Assembly (NCBI GenBank): GCA_947630485.1
Contig: CANRHU010000029.1
Span: 1-40,690, forward strand
DNA: 40,690 nucleotides
Direction: 5' to 3'
DNA from: an uncultured Lachnospiraceae bacterium
GTDB lineage: Bacteria; Bacillota; Clostridia; Lachnospirales; Lachnospiraceae
In this document: one piece after another, positions 25,598 through 33,372 of the stretch
Numbering within the stretch: position 1 is the first letter of the stretch
Layout of the letters: every line of letters starts with the position of its first letter
The notes under the pieces: model-generated
Told to the model about the DNA's origin: nothing
Seen by the model: the letters and a program-made list of their open reading frames with translations, nothing else
The model's database searches: none
Translations under genes and position numbers: made by a program

Positions 25598-25663
25598 AAG
25601 CGGAGCGCCGATGACGCCCTGCTCGTATTTCCCTGCGAACAAGACGCCGGTGACGCTCCGTTT
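25598..25663 (-). repeat. Hairpin repeat, copies C1 and C2 (after the DD-carboxypeptidase gene)
   Basis: Two 27-bp cores at 25637-25663 (C1) and 25598-25624 (C2) are joined by a 12-bp linker GCAGGGAAATAC. Each pairs internally only imperfectly, but the 5' arm of C1 pairs with the 3' arm of C2 (nine of ten) and the 3' arm of C1 with the 5' arm of C2 (ten of ten with wobbles), giving one long nested hairpin. They start 18 bases past the stop codon. Confidence 0.75.
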
Positions 25664-25681
25664 GTATTATATCTTTTTGCG

Positions 25682-27028
25682 TCAGTTACCTGTCCATACG
25701 CCGTCCGCATCCAGCGTATAACCGTCTGGCGTCACCGTATTTTTAAGCATCGGCCCCTGGTCCCCCACGTAAAACCATTTGCCGTTGTCCAGAACCCAGC
25801 ATTTCGTCGCCATGGCGCCGCTGCTGTGGAAATAATACCAGTCTCCGTTGACAAACAGCCGCCATCCGGTCGCCATATAGCCGTTGGAATCGATCCAGTA
25901 ATCGGCGTCCTCCAAAAGCAGCCACTCGCCTGCGGCGCGGCTCCCATCCGCCTTCACATAGTACCAGCCGGTTCCGTCCTGAACCCAGCCGAACGACTGC
26001 GCGGACGGGGACGGGGCAGGCTGTGTGGCGGGAGATTGGGCAGGCTGTGCGGACGGGGACGGCTGCGCGCTCCCCGAATCCTGAATGGCGGACGGACCCG
26101 CTGAGGGCAGAACTGCCGGACCCGCCGAAGCGGTCCCGCGGGCCGCCATCTTTGCAAACCCGTAATCCAGAAGCGCCTTGGTATCCGTATAGTGCGTACC
26201 CGAAGCCTTCATCACCACGGCGACCAGACGCACGCCGTTTCTCTCCGCGCCCGTCACCAGCGTATTGCCCGCCAGGGATGTGAAACCGGTCTTGCCGCCG
26301 ATGATCCCCTCATAGTAGCGGGAATCGTTCGGATACATCATTTTATGCCCCATGGAAATCGTCCTCACCGCCGACGTCTTCGTGGCCGGGAGCTTGTAGG
26401 ACAGCGTCGTGTCGATCTCCCGCAGGACCGAATTTGCAAAGGCGGCGCGCGCGATCAGCGCCATATCGTAGGGCGTCGTATAGTGGTTGGAATCATTCAG
26501 TCCGTGGGGATTCACAAAATGCGTGTTCGTGCAGCCAAGCGCCGCGGCCTTCTGGTTCATCAGATCGGCAAACGCGGAAATACTTCCCGCCACATGCTCC
26601 GCTAAAGCGTTCCCAACCTCGTTGGCGGACTTCAGAAGCAGCGCGTAGAGACATTCGCGCACCGTCAGCTGATCTCCCTCCACCATTCCCAGAGAGACGG
26701 CCCCGGATTCCAGATTCGTGGTGGCCGTCTTCGAAAATGTCACCGTGGAGTCCAAACTGCAGTTCTCAATCACCAGGAGCGCCGTCATCAGCTTGGTGAT
26801 GCTGGCCGGATAGTACTTCGTATCGGCGTTCTTCCCATAGAGGATCTCTCCGCTGGCCGCATCGATGACTACGGCACCCTGCGCCTGAATCTGCGGCTCT
26901 GAAAGCGCGGCCGCGCCGGACACGCTGCCCGAGGGAGCCGCGTATATCGTCATCTGCGGCTGCAGCGCCAGGCACACCACCAGCGCCGCGGCTGCGATTC
27001 TTCTCTGAAGCAGCTTATGCTCTTTCAT
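25682..27028 (-). CDS. D-alanyl-D-alanine carboxypeptidase with C-terminal wall-binding repeats
   Basis: A 448-residue secreted penicillin-binding protein of peptidase family S11 (DacA/DacF-like), which trims the terminal D-Ala from peptidoglycan stem peptides. A signal peptide ends near YAAPSG. The active-site motifs are SITK, SAN and KTG. A Pro/Ser/Ala/Gln-rich linker leads to about 100 residues of aromatic and Gly-rich repeats (GWYYVKADG, DWYYFHSSGAMATKCW), like choline- or glucan-binding repeats that attach proteins to the wall. The start is uncertain: ATG 27028 has only a weak ribosome-binding site, and a TTG three codons earlier is possible. Lies 43 bp after trpS. Confidence 0.92.
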   Translation of the reverse strand: MKEHKLLQRRIAAAALVVCLALQPQMTIYAAPSGSVSGAAALSEPQIQAQGAVVIDAASGEILYGKNADTKYYPASITKLMTALLVIENCSLDSTVTFSKTATTNLESGAVSLGMVEGDQLTVRECLYALLLKSANEVGNALAEHVAGSISAFADLMNQKAAALGCTNTHFVNPHGLNDSNHYTTPYDMALIARAAFANSVLREIDTTLSYKLPATKTSAVRTISMGHKMMYPNDSRYYEGIIGGKTGFTSLAGNTLVTGAERNGVRLVAVVMKASGTHYTDTKALLDYGFAKMAARGTASAGPAVLPSAGPSAIQDSGSAQPSPSAQPAQSPATQPAPSPSAQSFGWVQDGTGWYYVKADGSRAAGEWLLLEDADYWIDSNGYMATGWRLFVNGDWYYFHSSGAMATKCWVLDNGKWFYVGDQGPMLKNTVTPDGYTLDADGVWTGN

Positions 27029-27071
27029 CCTGTTCAACTCTTTTCTTTCTCTTTATCGTCCGGAAACCGTC

Positions 27072-28178
27072 CTATTCCGCTCCGTTTTCACGAAACCGCT
27101 GCGACTGCGCGGCAATCAGCTCCTGATCGTCGAAATAATTGATCTTCATAGCCGCCTTCATCTCCGCAAGCGTCACCGCGGCCTTCTTCTCCGCCTTCTC
27201 GCTCCCCGCTTTCAGGATTCTGTAAACCTCGGGGATATTCTGCTCATAGGCTTTGCGCCGCTCACGAATCGGCGCAAGCTCCTCCTGCATGACTTCATTC
27301 AGGAACTTCTTCACCTTCACGTCGCCGAGACCGCCCCGCATATAATGGGCCTTTAACTCGTCCAGGTTCCGATATTCCGGCCAGAATTTTGCAAAATGCT
27401 CGTCCCGGCAGAAAGCGTCCAGATAGGTAAACACCGGATTGCCCTCCACGCGGCCCGGATCCTGAACACGGATATGGTTCGGATCGGTAAACATGCTCAT
27501 GATCTTCTTCCTGACGTCCTCGGGCGTATCCGACAGATAAATGCAGTTGCCCAGGGATTTGCTCATCTTCGCATTGCCGTCGATACCGGGCAGACGGCGG
27601 CAGGACTCATTCTGGGGAATCAGCGCCTCCGGCTCCACAAGCACCTCGTCATAGATATGGTTAAAGCTGCGGACGATCTCACGGGTCTGCTCGATCATGG
27701 GAAGCTGATCGTCGCCGACCGGTACTGTCGTCGCCTTAAACGCCGTGATATCCGCCGCCTGGCTGATCGGATAGGTGAAGAAACCGACCGGTATACTGGT
27801 TTCAAAATTGCGCAGCTTGATCTCATTCTTCACTGTCGGGTTCCGCTGGAGCCTGGATACCGTCACCAGATTCATATAATAAAATGTCATCTCGGTCAGC
27901 TCCGGCACCTGGGACTGAATAAACAGCGTCGATTTCGCCGGATCCAGACCGCAGGACAGATAATCAAGCGCTACCTCGATGATATTCTGCCGCACCTTCT
28001 CCGGATTGTCCGCATTGTCCGTCAGCGCCTGCGCGTCCGCAATCATAATATAGATCTCGTCAAATTTCCCGGAATTCTGCAGTTCCACCCGCTGACGCAG
28101 AGACCCTACGTAGTGCCCCACATGCAGTTTTCCGGTCGGACGGTCGCCGGTCAGTATGATTTTCTTCAAATCAGCCAT
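27072..28178 (-). CDS. trpS: Tryptophanyl-tRNA synthetase
   Basis: A 368-residue class I aminoacyl-tRNA synthetase charging tRNA-Trp. The HIGH-type motif appears as HVGHYVGSL and the KMSKS motif as KMSKSLGN. It is slightly longer than the usual 330 residues and resembles the TrpS variant common in Clostridia. AGGAGGGAATT precedes the ATG. The leader is only about 27 bases, so no T-box riboswitch fits here, unlike many Firmicute synthetase genes. Confidence 0.96.
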   Translation of the reverse strand: MADLKKIILTGDRPTGKLHVGHYVGSLRQRVELQNSGKFDEIYIMIADAQALTDNADNPEKVRQNIIEVALDYLSCGLDPAKSTLFIQSQVPELTEMTFYYMNLVTVSRLQRNPTVKNEIKLRNFETSIPVGFFTYPISQAADITAFKATTVPVGDDQLPMIEQTREIVRSFNHIYDEVLVEPEALIPQNESCRRLPGIDGNAKMSKSLGNCIYLSDTPEDVRKKIMSMFTDPNHIRVQDPGRVEGNPVFTYLDAFCRDEHFAKFWPEYRNLDELKAHYMRGGLGDVKVKKFLNEVMQEELAPIRERRKAYEQNIPEVYRILKAGSEKAEKKAAVTLAEMKAAMKINYFDDQELIAAQSQRFRENGAE

Positions 28179-28211
28179 AATTCCCTCCTAAATTAGCCAT
28201 CATTCGATAAA

Positions 28212-28217
28212 AGTATA
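28212..28217 (-). promoter_or_regulatory. Extended -10 promoter for trpS
   Basis: On the minus strand TATACT is preceded by TGG, giving TGGTATACT, a consensus extended -10. No good -35 is visible, as is common for this promoter class. Confidence 0.55.
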
Positions 28218-28287
28218 CCACTCATTTTCACAAATGCCTACTATATTTTTCTGAAAAATCTCTTACAGAAATGTTTCTATTTCGGTC

Positions 28288-28315
28288 ACGGTTCTTCCGT
28301 TCTCCTCATATCCTA
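28288..28315 (+). promoter_or_regulatory. Sigma-K-like promoter for the SOD-like gene
   Basis: CATATCCTA at 28307-28315 fits the sigma-K -10 (CATANNNTA), and AC at 28288-28289 lies 17 bases upstream as the -35 requires. The motifs are short, so chance matches are possible. If real, the protein is made late in the mother cell. Confidence 0.4.
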
Positions 28316-28336
28316 CCACAGGAAGGAGGATTTCTT

Positions 28337-28987
28337 ATGTCACAGGAACAGACAACACCCTCGGATGTTTTCTCCGGACTTCTAAAGGAAAAGGATGCGC
28401 AGGCTCTTGCATGGATCCGCGGCGGCGCGCACGCGCCCTACTTAAGCGGCCTGGTCAGATTCTTTGAGACCCATTACGGCGGCGTGGTCATTGAGGCAGA
28501 ACTATTCGGACTGCCGGATACAGGCGCTGACGCTTCTTTGAACCTCTATGCCATGCAGCTTCATACTGACGGCGGCCGCGATGTTCAGGACGACATCCGT
28601 CCGTCTGCCGAAAGCTCTTACAATCACGAAGGAAACGTACACCCCCGCCCTTCCACGGCCCTGCCGCCCCTGTTATCCGGTCAGGGTTACGCCTGGCTGG
28701 CCTTCTATGACAGACGTCTCTCCCTGCCGGAGATCATCGGTCAGTCGGTAGACATATATTTTCTCCGCGGCCAGCCGTCCCTTCAACCGAAAGACGACGG
28801 CGCGCTTGGCAGCAGCGGCAACCCGATCAGCGGCAGTCCGATTGGCAGCAGCGGTAACCCGATCAACGGCAGTCCGCTTGGCAGCAGCGGTAACCCGATC
28901 AACGGCGGCCCGGGCAGCGAATGCCCCGTCGGCAGCGGCGTCATCCGTCCATCGGAAAGCGAGAGCCTGACGCTGGCAGCATTTTAG
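28337..28987 (+). CDS. Cu/Zn-superoxide-dismutase-like protein with metal ligands lost
   Basis: A 216-residue protein whose framework follows bacterial SodC: VRFFETHYGGVVIEAELFGLPD, then HPxx...LPPLL, then GYAWLAFYDRRLSLPEIIGQSV and a terminal GSGVI. By that alignment most metal ligands are missing: the FHIH pair reads MQLH, the GHYNP His is Ser, the YHAGD His and Asp are Pro and Ala, and the VIIH His is Tyr; HP and one His remain. The GNAG loop is expanded into three 12-residue GSSGNPI repeats. There is no signal peptide. GGAAGGAGG precedes the ATG. The fold is probably kept but dismutase activity is not expected; a spore-coat role is possible given the sigma-K-like promoter. Confidence 0.75.
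   Translation: MSQEQTTPSDVFSGLLKEKDAQALAWIRGGAHAPYLSGLVRFFETHYGGVVIEAELFGLPDTGADASLNLYAMQLHTDGGRDVQDDIRPSAESSYNHEGNVHPRPSTALPPLLSGQGYAWLAFYDRRLSLPEIIGQSVDIYFLRGQPSLQPKDDGALGSSGNPISGSPIGSSGNPINGSPLGSSGNPINGGPGSECPVGSGVIRPSESESLTLAAF
28808..28915 (+). repeat. Three in-frame 36-bp repeats in the SOD-like gene
   Basis: Units start at 28808, 28844 and 28880 and encode GSSGNPISGSPI, GSSGNPINGSPL and GSSGNPINGGPG. They sit where SodC has its short GNAG loop. Confidence 0.9.
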
Positions 28988-29034
28988 CGCTTCCGCAGCG
29001 CGCTTTGCTTTCGCTCACGGAGCGGAGAAGCGCT
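28986..29034 (+). terminator. Hairpin beginning in the stop codon of the SOD-like gene
   Basis: AGCGCTTC pairs with GAAGCGCT across a 33-nt GC-rich region that also folds. There is no T-run after it, so it may slow rather than end transcription before the convergent tRNA gene. Confidence 0.3.
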
Positions 29035-29048
29035 GTTGCCGCGGACAG

Positions 29049-29076
29049 AAAAAAGAGTCCTCACCTCTGAGGACTC
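29049..29076 (-). terminator. Intrinsic terminator of tRNA-Val
   Basis: On the minus strand GAGTCCTC and GAGGACTC form a perfect eight-pair stem with a six-base loop, followed by six Ts. It starts six bases past the tRNA 3' end. Confidence 0.9.
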
Positions 29077-29081
29077 TCCTA

Positions 29082-29154
29082 TGGAGACAACAGGGCTCGA
29101 ACCTGCGACCCCATGCGTGTGATGCATGTGCTCTCCCAGCTGAGCTATGCCTCC
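29082..29154 (-). tRNA. tRNA-Val (anticodon CAC)
   Basis: The 73-nt sequence folds as a standard cloverleaf: acceptor GGAGGCA with TGTCTCC (one G-U), a D arm with GCTCAGCTGGGAGAGC, an anticodon stem CATGC/GCATG with loop ATCACAC giving anticodon CAC (reads GUG), and a T arm CAGG-TTCGAGC-CCTG. The discriminator base is A and the CCA end is not encoded. Its promoter predicts a start at or within two bases of the mature 5' end. Confidence 0.95.
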
Positions 29155-29161
29155 GTCACAT

Positions 29162-29189
29162 ATTGTACCATAAGACAAAAAAAATGCAA
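29162..29189 (-). promoter_or_regulatory. Promoter of tRNA-Val
   Basis: On the minus strand -35 TTGCAT and -10 TACAAT are 16 bases apart, with a TGG extension before the -10. The -10 ends eight bases before the mature tRNA 5' end. Confidence 0.7.
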
Positions 29190-29298
29190 GCAGTTTTTTT
29201 GAAAATTTTCACTTTCGCGAAAATGATCTCTGCGCATCGCTTTCATGGGTATCTTACTGCGGTATAGGCAGCGCATTGGCCGCGGCGGTGCGCGGCAG

Positions 29299-29335
29299 AA
29301 AAAGGGCGGGCTCTCCGTCGGAGAAGCTCCCGCCC
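29299..29335 (-). terminator. Intrinsic terminator of nrdD
   Basis: On the minus strand GGGCGGG pairs with CCCGCCC, with an inner CTCC/GGAG stem, followed by TTTTTC. It starts 16 bases past the nrdD stop. Confidence 0.9.
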
Positions 29336-29350
29336 TCAGTCCTATATTTA

Positions 29351-31822
29351 TTATTTCCGGCTGTCCGCGAATCGCTTGATATTGCTTGCGTTCACAAATT
29401 TCTCAATCTTTCCGTCCTTCACGAGCACCAGCGTCGGCGCCTGCATAATTCCGAACTCATCGGACAGTTCCGGATTCTCCTCCGCGTCGATCACCTGATA
29501 ATCCACATCCTTTAAGAATTCCTTGGCAATCCTGCAGTTGGGACAGGTCTTGGTCGTAAACAAATAGGTTCCGGAAGCGGAAAGCTGCGGCGCGCCCGCA
29601 CTTGCGGCTCCGGCAGCCGCGTCTTCTCCGGACTTGGCGCCCGCCGCGGAAGCATTCGCATCCGCCGCGCTCCGAAGAATCGCCTGGGCAGTCTTCTCCG
29701 CGACCGTGTCGGCCACATGAACCGCGGCGTCTCCGCCTCTCTTCAGGACGGAATGAGCCACGTCATAGGTCGTGCGGTTCTTGTACTCCTGGGTCTTGCC
29801 CGCGTTCCAGTTCTTCACCGGACGGTAATAGCCGGTGATACGGCTGTAAACCTCGGCCTCATTGCCGCAGATCGGGCAGGTGAAATGCTCGCCGATCAGA
29901 TAGCCGTGATCTTTGCAGATCGAATAGGTCGGCGACATCGTATAGTACGGCAGCCTGTAATTCTCCGCAATGGTGCGCACCAGCTTCGCGGCCGACTTCC
30001 AGGAGGGCAGCTTCTCGCCGAGGAACGCGTGGAACACGGTTCCTGACGTATAGAGAGTCTGCAGCTCGTCCTGAATATCCAGCGCGTCGAAGATGTCCGC
30101 CGTGTAGTCCACCGGCAGATGGGAGCTGTTGGTGTAGTAGGGCGTATCGCCTTCACTTCCGGCGGTAATGATATCCGGATAGCGGCTCTTGTCATGCTTC
30201 GCCAGACGGTAGGAGGTGGACTCTGCCGGCGTGGCCTCCAGATTGTACAGATCGCCGTACAGCTCCTGATAGTCGGACAGGCGCTCCCGCATATGGTTCA
30301 GCACGTCCTTCGTAAACTTCTGGGTCTCCGGATGGGTCAGATCCTTGCGGAGCCATTTCGCATTCAGGCCCACCTCGTTCATTCCCACCAGTCCGATAGT
30401 GGAGAAATGGTTCTCAAAGGTTCCAAGATAACGCTTGGTATAGGGATAGAGACCGTTGTCCAGAAGCTTCGTGATGACCTCGCGCTTGGTCTTAAGGGAT
30501 CTGGCGGAAATATCCATCATGCGGTCAAGTCTCTTGTAAAAATCCGCCTCGTCCTTGGCCAGGTAAGCGATCCTCGGCATATTGATCGTGACGACGCCGA
30601 CAGAACCGGTGCTCTCCCCGGAGCCGAAGAAACCGCCCGTCTTGCGGCGCAGCTCGCGCAGATCCAGGCGCAGGCGGCAGCACATGCTTCGCACGTCGCT
30701 GGGCTGCATATCGCTGTTGATATAGTTGGAAAAATACGGCGTGCCGTATTTGGCCGTCATCTCAAAGAGAAGCCTGTTGTTCTCCGTCTCGGACCAATCG
30801 AAGTCCTTCGTGATGGAGTAGGTGGGGATCGGATACTGGAAGCCGCGGCCGTTGGCATCGCCCTCGATCATGGTCTCGATGAAGGCGCGGTTGACCATAT
30901 CCATCTCCCTCTTGCAGTCCTTGTACTTAAACGGCATCTCCTTGCCGCCGACGATCGCCGGCATCTCCGCCATGTCGTCCGGCACGGTCCAGTCCAACGT
31001 AATGTTGGAGAACGGCGCCTGGGTACCCCAGCGGCTTGGCGTGTTTACGCCGTAGACGAAGGACTCGATGCATTTCTTTACGCTGTCATAATCCAGGTTG
31101 TCCGCCTTCACAAACGGAGCCAGATAGGTATCAAAGGATGAAAATGCCTGGGCCCCCGCCCATTCATTCTGCATAATACCGAGGAAATTGACCATCTGGT
31201 TGCACAGCACGGACAGATGCTTCGCCGGGGAGGACGTGATCTTGCCGGGAATGCCGCCGAGACCTTCCACAATCAGCTGCTTTAAGGACCATCCCGCGCA
31301 GTAACCGGTCAGCATGGACAGGTCATGCAGATGGATGTCAGCGTTTCTATGGGCGTCGGCAATCTCCTTGTCATAAATCTCAGACAGCCAGTAATTGGCG
31401 GTCACAGCGCCGGAGTTGCTCAAGATCAGGCCGCCGACGGAATACGTGACGGTGGAATTCTCCTTCACGCGCCAGTCCTCAACCTTCACGTAGCTGTTGA
31501 CCACATCGCGGTAATCCAGGATCGTGTTTTTCATGTTGCGGATTTTCTCACGCTGCTTCCTGTAGAGAATGTATGCCTTGGCCACATCTGTGTAGCCCGC
31601 CTGCTCCAGCACATGCTCCACGCTGTCCTGAATCTGCTCCACGGTGATCTTCCCGTCCTTCATCTTGCTCTGGAAATCCGCAGTCACACGAAGGGCCAGA
31701 AGCTCCAGAATCTCATGGTTAAACTCCTTCTCCGTGGCTTTAAACGCCTTCTTTATGGCCTCTGTAATTTTAGTCAGATTAAACTCCGCGATCTCGCCGT
31801 CCCGCTTTACTACGCTGATCAT
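29351..31822 (-). CDS. nrdD: Anaerobic (class III) ribonucleotide reductase NrdD with fused thioredoxin-like domain
   Basis: An 823-residue glycyl-radical enzyme that makes deoxyribonucleotides without oxygen. An ATP-cone starts at VVKRDGEIAEFNLTKI (residues 3-90). The catalytic domain follows, then a zinc site (ICKDHGYL...CPICG) and the glycyl-radical loop RITGYYRP with the radical Gly near 664. After a 40-residue Ala-rich linker comes a thioredoxin/glutaredoxin-like domain of about 75 residues with CPNC and a cis-Pro in QAPTL, which could deliver reducing power. No nrdG activase gene adjoins it. AAGGGG precedes the ATG. A promoter with an NrdR-box pair lies upstream. Confidence 0.96.
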   Translation of the reverse strand: MISVVKRDGEIAEFNLTKITEAIKKAFKATEKEFNHEILELLALRVTADFQSKMKDGKITVEQIQDSVEHVLEQAGYTDVAKAYILYRKQREKIRNMKNTILDYRDVVNSYVKVEDWRVKENSTVTYSVGGLILSNSGAVTANYWLSEIYDKEIADAHRNADIHLHDLSMLTGYCAGWSLKQLIVEGLGGIPGKITSSPAKHLSVLCNQMVNFLGIMQNEWAGAQAFSSFDTYLAPFVKADNLDYDSVKKCIESFVYGVNTPSRWGTQAPFSNITLDWTVPDDMAEMPAIVGGKEMPFKYKDCKREMDMVNRAFIETMIEGDANGRGFQYPIPTYSITKDFDWSETENNRLLFEMTAKYGTPYFSNYINSDMQPSDVRSMCCRLRLDLRELRRKTGGFFGSGESTGSVGVVTINMPRIAYLAKDEADFYKRLDRMMDISARSLKTKREVITKLLDNGLYPYTKRYLGTFENHFSTIGLVGMNEVGLNAKWLRKDLTHPETQKFTKDVLNHMRERLSDYQELYGDLYNLEATPAESTSYRLAKHDKSRYPDIITAGSEGDTPYYTNSSHLPVDYTADIFDALDIQDELQTLYTSGTVFHAFLGEKLPSWKSAAKLVRTIAENYRLPYYTMSPTYSICKDHGYLIGEHFTCPICGNEAEVYSRITGYYRPVKNWNAGKTQEYKNRTTYDVAHSVLKRGGDAAVHVADTVAEKTAQAILRSAADANASAAGAKSGEDAAAGAASAGAPQLSASGTYLFTTKTCPNCRIAKEFLKDVDYQVIDAEENPELSDEFGIMQAPTLVLVKDGKIEKFVNASNIKRFADSRK

Positions 31823-31924
31823 CAATAAATCCCCTTTCTTCCCCTCCCACGGGGTCTTCTCAACTGTCCGCTTCTCTTAATCCATTCCGTCTGCCCCCAC
31901 TGCCGCAGAAGCGCCGCTCTTACC

Positions 31925-31953
31925 ATTATAGCAGAGGTCATACAAAAACACAA
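31925..31953 (-). promoter_or_regulatory. Promoter of nrdD
   Basis: On the minus strand a consensus -10 TATAAT lies 17 bases from a -35 TTGTGT that is itself part of the proximal NrdR box, so repressor and RNA polymerase would compete. Confidence 0.65.
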
Positions 31954-31992
31954 TATCTTGTTTTGTATTTTTTCAAAGTCAAGATATTGTGT
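31948..31992. promoter_or_regulatory. Pair of NrdR boxes upstream of nrdD
   Basis: Two 16-bp boxes at 31948-31963 and 31977-31992 resemble the NrdR consensus ACACWATATATWGTGT (about 14 and 13 of 16 positions). Their 13-bp ACACAATATCTTG halves are exact inverted copies of each other. The centre-to-centre distance is 29 bp, near three helical turns. NrdR is known to repress ribonucleotide reductase genes from such tandem boxes; its gene is not in this window. Confidence 0.7.
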
Positions 31993-32022
31993 TAAAATTC
32001 TGTCATGCGCCCAGGCAATTCC

Positions 32023-32059
32023 GGTCCGTCCGTGTGAGTTCACTCACAACGGACGGACC
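32023..32059. repeat. Long stem-loop just past the hflX stop
   Basis: GGTCCGTCCG pairs perfectly with CGGACGGACC; after a one-base bulge TGTGAG pairs with CTCACA around a four-base loop. It starts one base after the hflX stop codon. There is no T-run, so it may stabilise the 3' end or act as an operator near nrdD rather than terminate. Confidence 0.6.
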
Positions 32060-32060
32060 T

Positions 32061-33308
32061 CTACACTAATCTCCCAAACACCTCTGCCGGCACATACGCC
32101 TTCACCCGGATTCCCTCGTCCGTGTACTCTTCCTCCAGAAGCTCTCCATACTCGCGAATCTCCTGAATTCGCCCCGCTTCCCGGTACGCGTAGGTCTTCT
32201 CCAGATAAACCTTCTGCGCCCGCAGAATCTCTTCCAGCGTTTTTAAAAGCGTCTCCATCCCGTCCCCCGTCCGCGCCGAAATCTTTACCTGATAATCCGC
32301 CCGCAAATCCTTAAGAATCACTTCGCGTTCCAGGAGGTCTGTCTTATTAAACACGGTCACAATCACCTTGTCCGCAATCCCCAGCTGCTTTAAGGTCTCA
32401 TAGACAATGTGCATCTGCATCTCCATCTGCGGATTCGCGCAGTCCACGACATGCAGAATGATATCGCAATACTTCGCCTCCTCCAGCGTGCTCTTAAACG
32501 CCTCAATCAGATGATGCGGGAGCTTCCGGATAAACCCGACCGTATCCGTCAAAAGAATCTGCTGTCCGTCCGGCAGCCTTAAGCTGCGCGTCGTCGGATC
32601 CAGCGTCGCAAACAGCTTATCCTCGGCCAAAATCCCCGCATCCGTCAGATCGTTAAGAAGCGTGGACTTTCCCGCGTTTGTGTATCCGACAATCGCCGCC
32701 TGGACCACATGCGCGCGCCCGCGCTGCTGCCGCTGCACCTGGCGGTGCCGCTCCACATCCCTTAAATCTTCCTTAAGCGCTGAAATCCGCTCATGAATCC
32801 GACGACGGTCGATCTCCAGCTTCGCCTCGCCGGGCCCGCGTGTTCCTATACCGCCGCCGAGCCTGGACAGGGAGCTGCGCAGACCAACCAGCCGGGCCGC
32901 CCGGTAACGCAGCTGGGCCAGCTCCACCTGCAGCTTTCCTTCCCGTGTATTGGCCCGCGACGCAAAAATATCCAGAATCACCATGGTGCGGTCCATGACC
33001 TTGCAGTCCAGCGCCTCCTCCAGATTCTTAAGCTGCGCCGGGGACAGTTCGTCGTCACAGACTACTCCCGTAGCCTCCGTCTCCCAGAGAAGCTCCTTCA
33101 CCTCATCGATCTTTCCCTTCCCCAAATAAGTCCCCGGATGAATCTGCTCCCTGTTCTGAATCACGCGGGCCAAGACGACGCCTCCTGCCGTCTTCACCAG
33201 CTCCTCCAACTCATCCAGGCACGCTTTTGCTTCCGTTTCACCTCCGGTATCCACCGAAAGCAATATCACCCTGTCCTGCACATCCTTTATCTCATATAAT
33301 TCCGCCAA
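32061..33308 (-). CDS. hflX: Ribosome-associated GTPase HflX
   Basis: A 415-residue GTPase that binds the 50S subunit and splits stalled ribosomes. The N-terminal HflX domain includes PGTYLGKGK, followed by the signature GGIGTRGPGE, then the G domain with GYTNAGKSTLLN (P loop), DTVGFI (G3) and NKTD (G4). It starts with TTG, well supported by AGGAGG six bases upstream. It is the last gene of the coiled-coil, dUTPase, TPR lipoprotein and HflX cluster, 64 bp after the lipoprotein gene. Confidence 0.95.
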   Translation of the reverse strand: MAELYEIKDVQDRVILLSVDTGGETEAKACLDELEELVKTAGGVVLARVIQNREQIHPGTYLGKGKIDEVKELLWETEATGVVCDDELSPAQLKNLEEALDCKVMDRTMVILDIFASRANTREGKLQVELAQLRYRAARLVGLRSSLSRLGGGIGTRGPGEAKLEIDRRRIHERISALKEDLRDVERHRQVQRQQRGRAHVVQAAIVGYTNAGKSTLLNDLTDAGILAEDKLFATLDPTTRSLRLPDGQQILLTDTVGFIRKLPHHLIEAFKSTLEEAKYCDIILHVVDCANPQMEMQMHIVYETLKQLGIADKVIVTVFNKTDLLEREVILKDLRADYQVKISARTGDGMETLLKTLEEILRAQKVYLEKTYAYREAGRIQEIREYGELLEEEYTDEGIRVKAYVPAEVFGRLV

Positions 33309-33372
33309 AGTTTCCTCCTGTCAGCGTTCTCCTTGCTCCCGCGAAGAGCCTTTTACTGTGAAACAGCCAGCT

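Noticed and set aside
25504-25663. CRISPR-like array
   Set aside because: Repeats are self-pairing hairpins with variable stems and only a 12-bp conserved linker, there are no unique spacers of 30 bp or more, and no cas genes are present.
28179-28336. T-box riboswitch upstream of trpS
   Set aside because: The promoter leaves a leader of under 30 bases, and no T-box sequence or terminator was seen.
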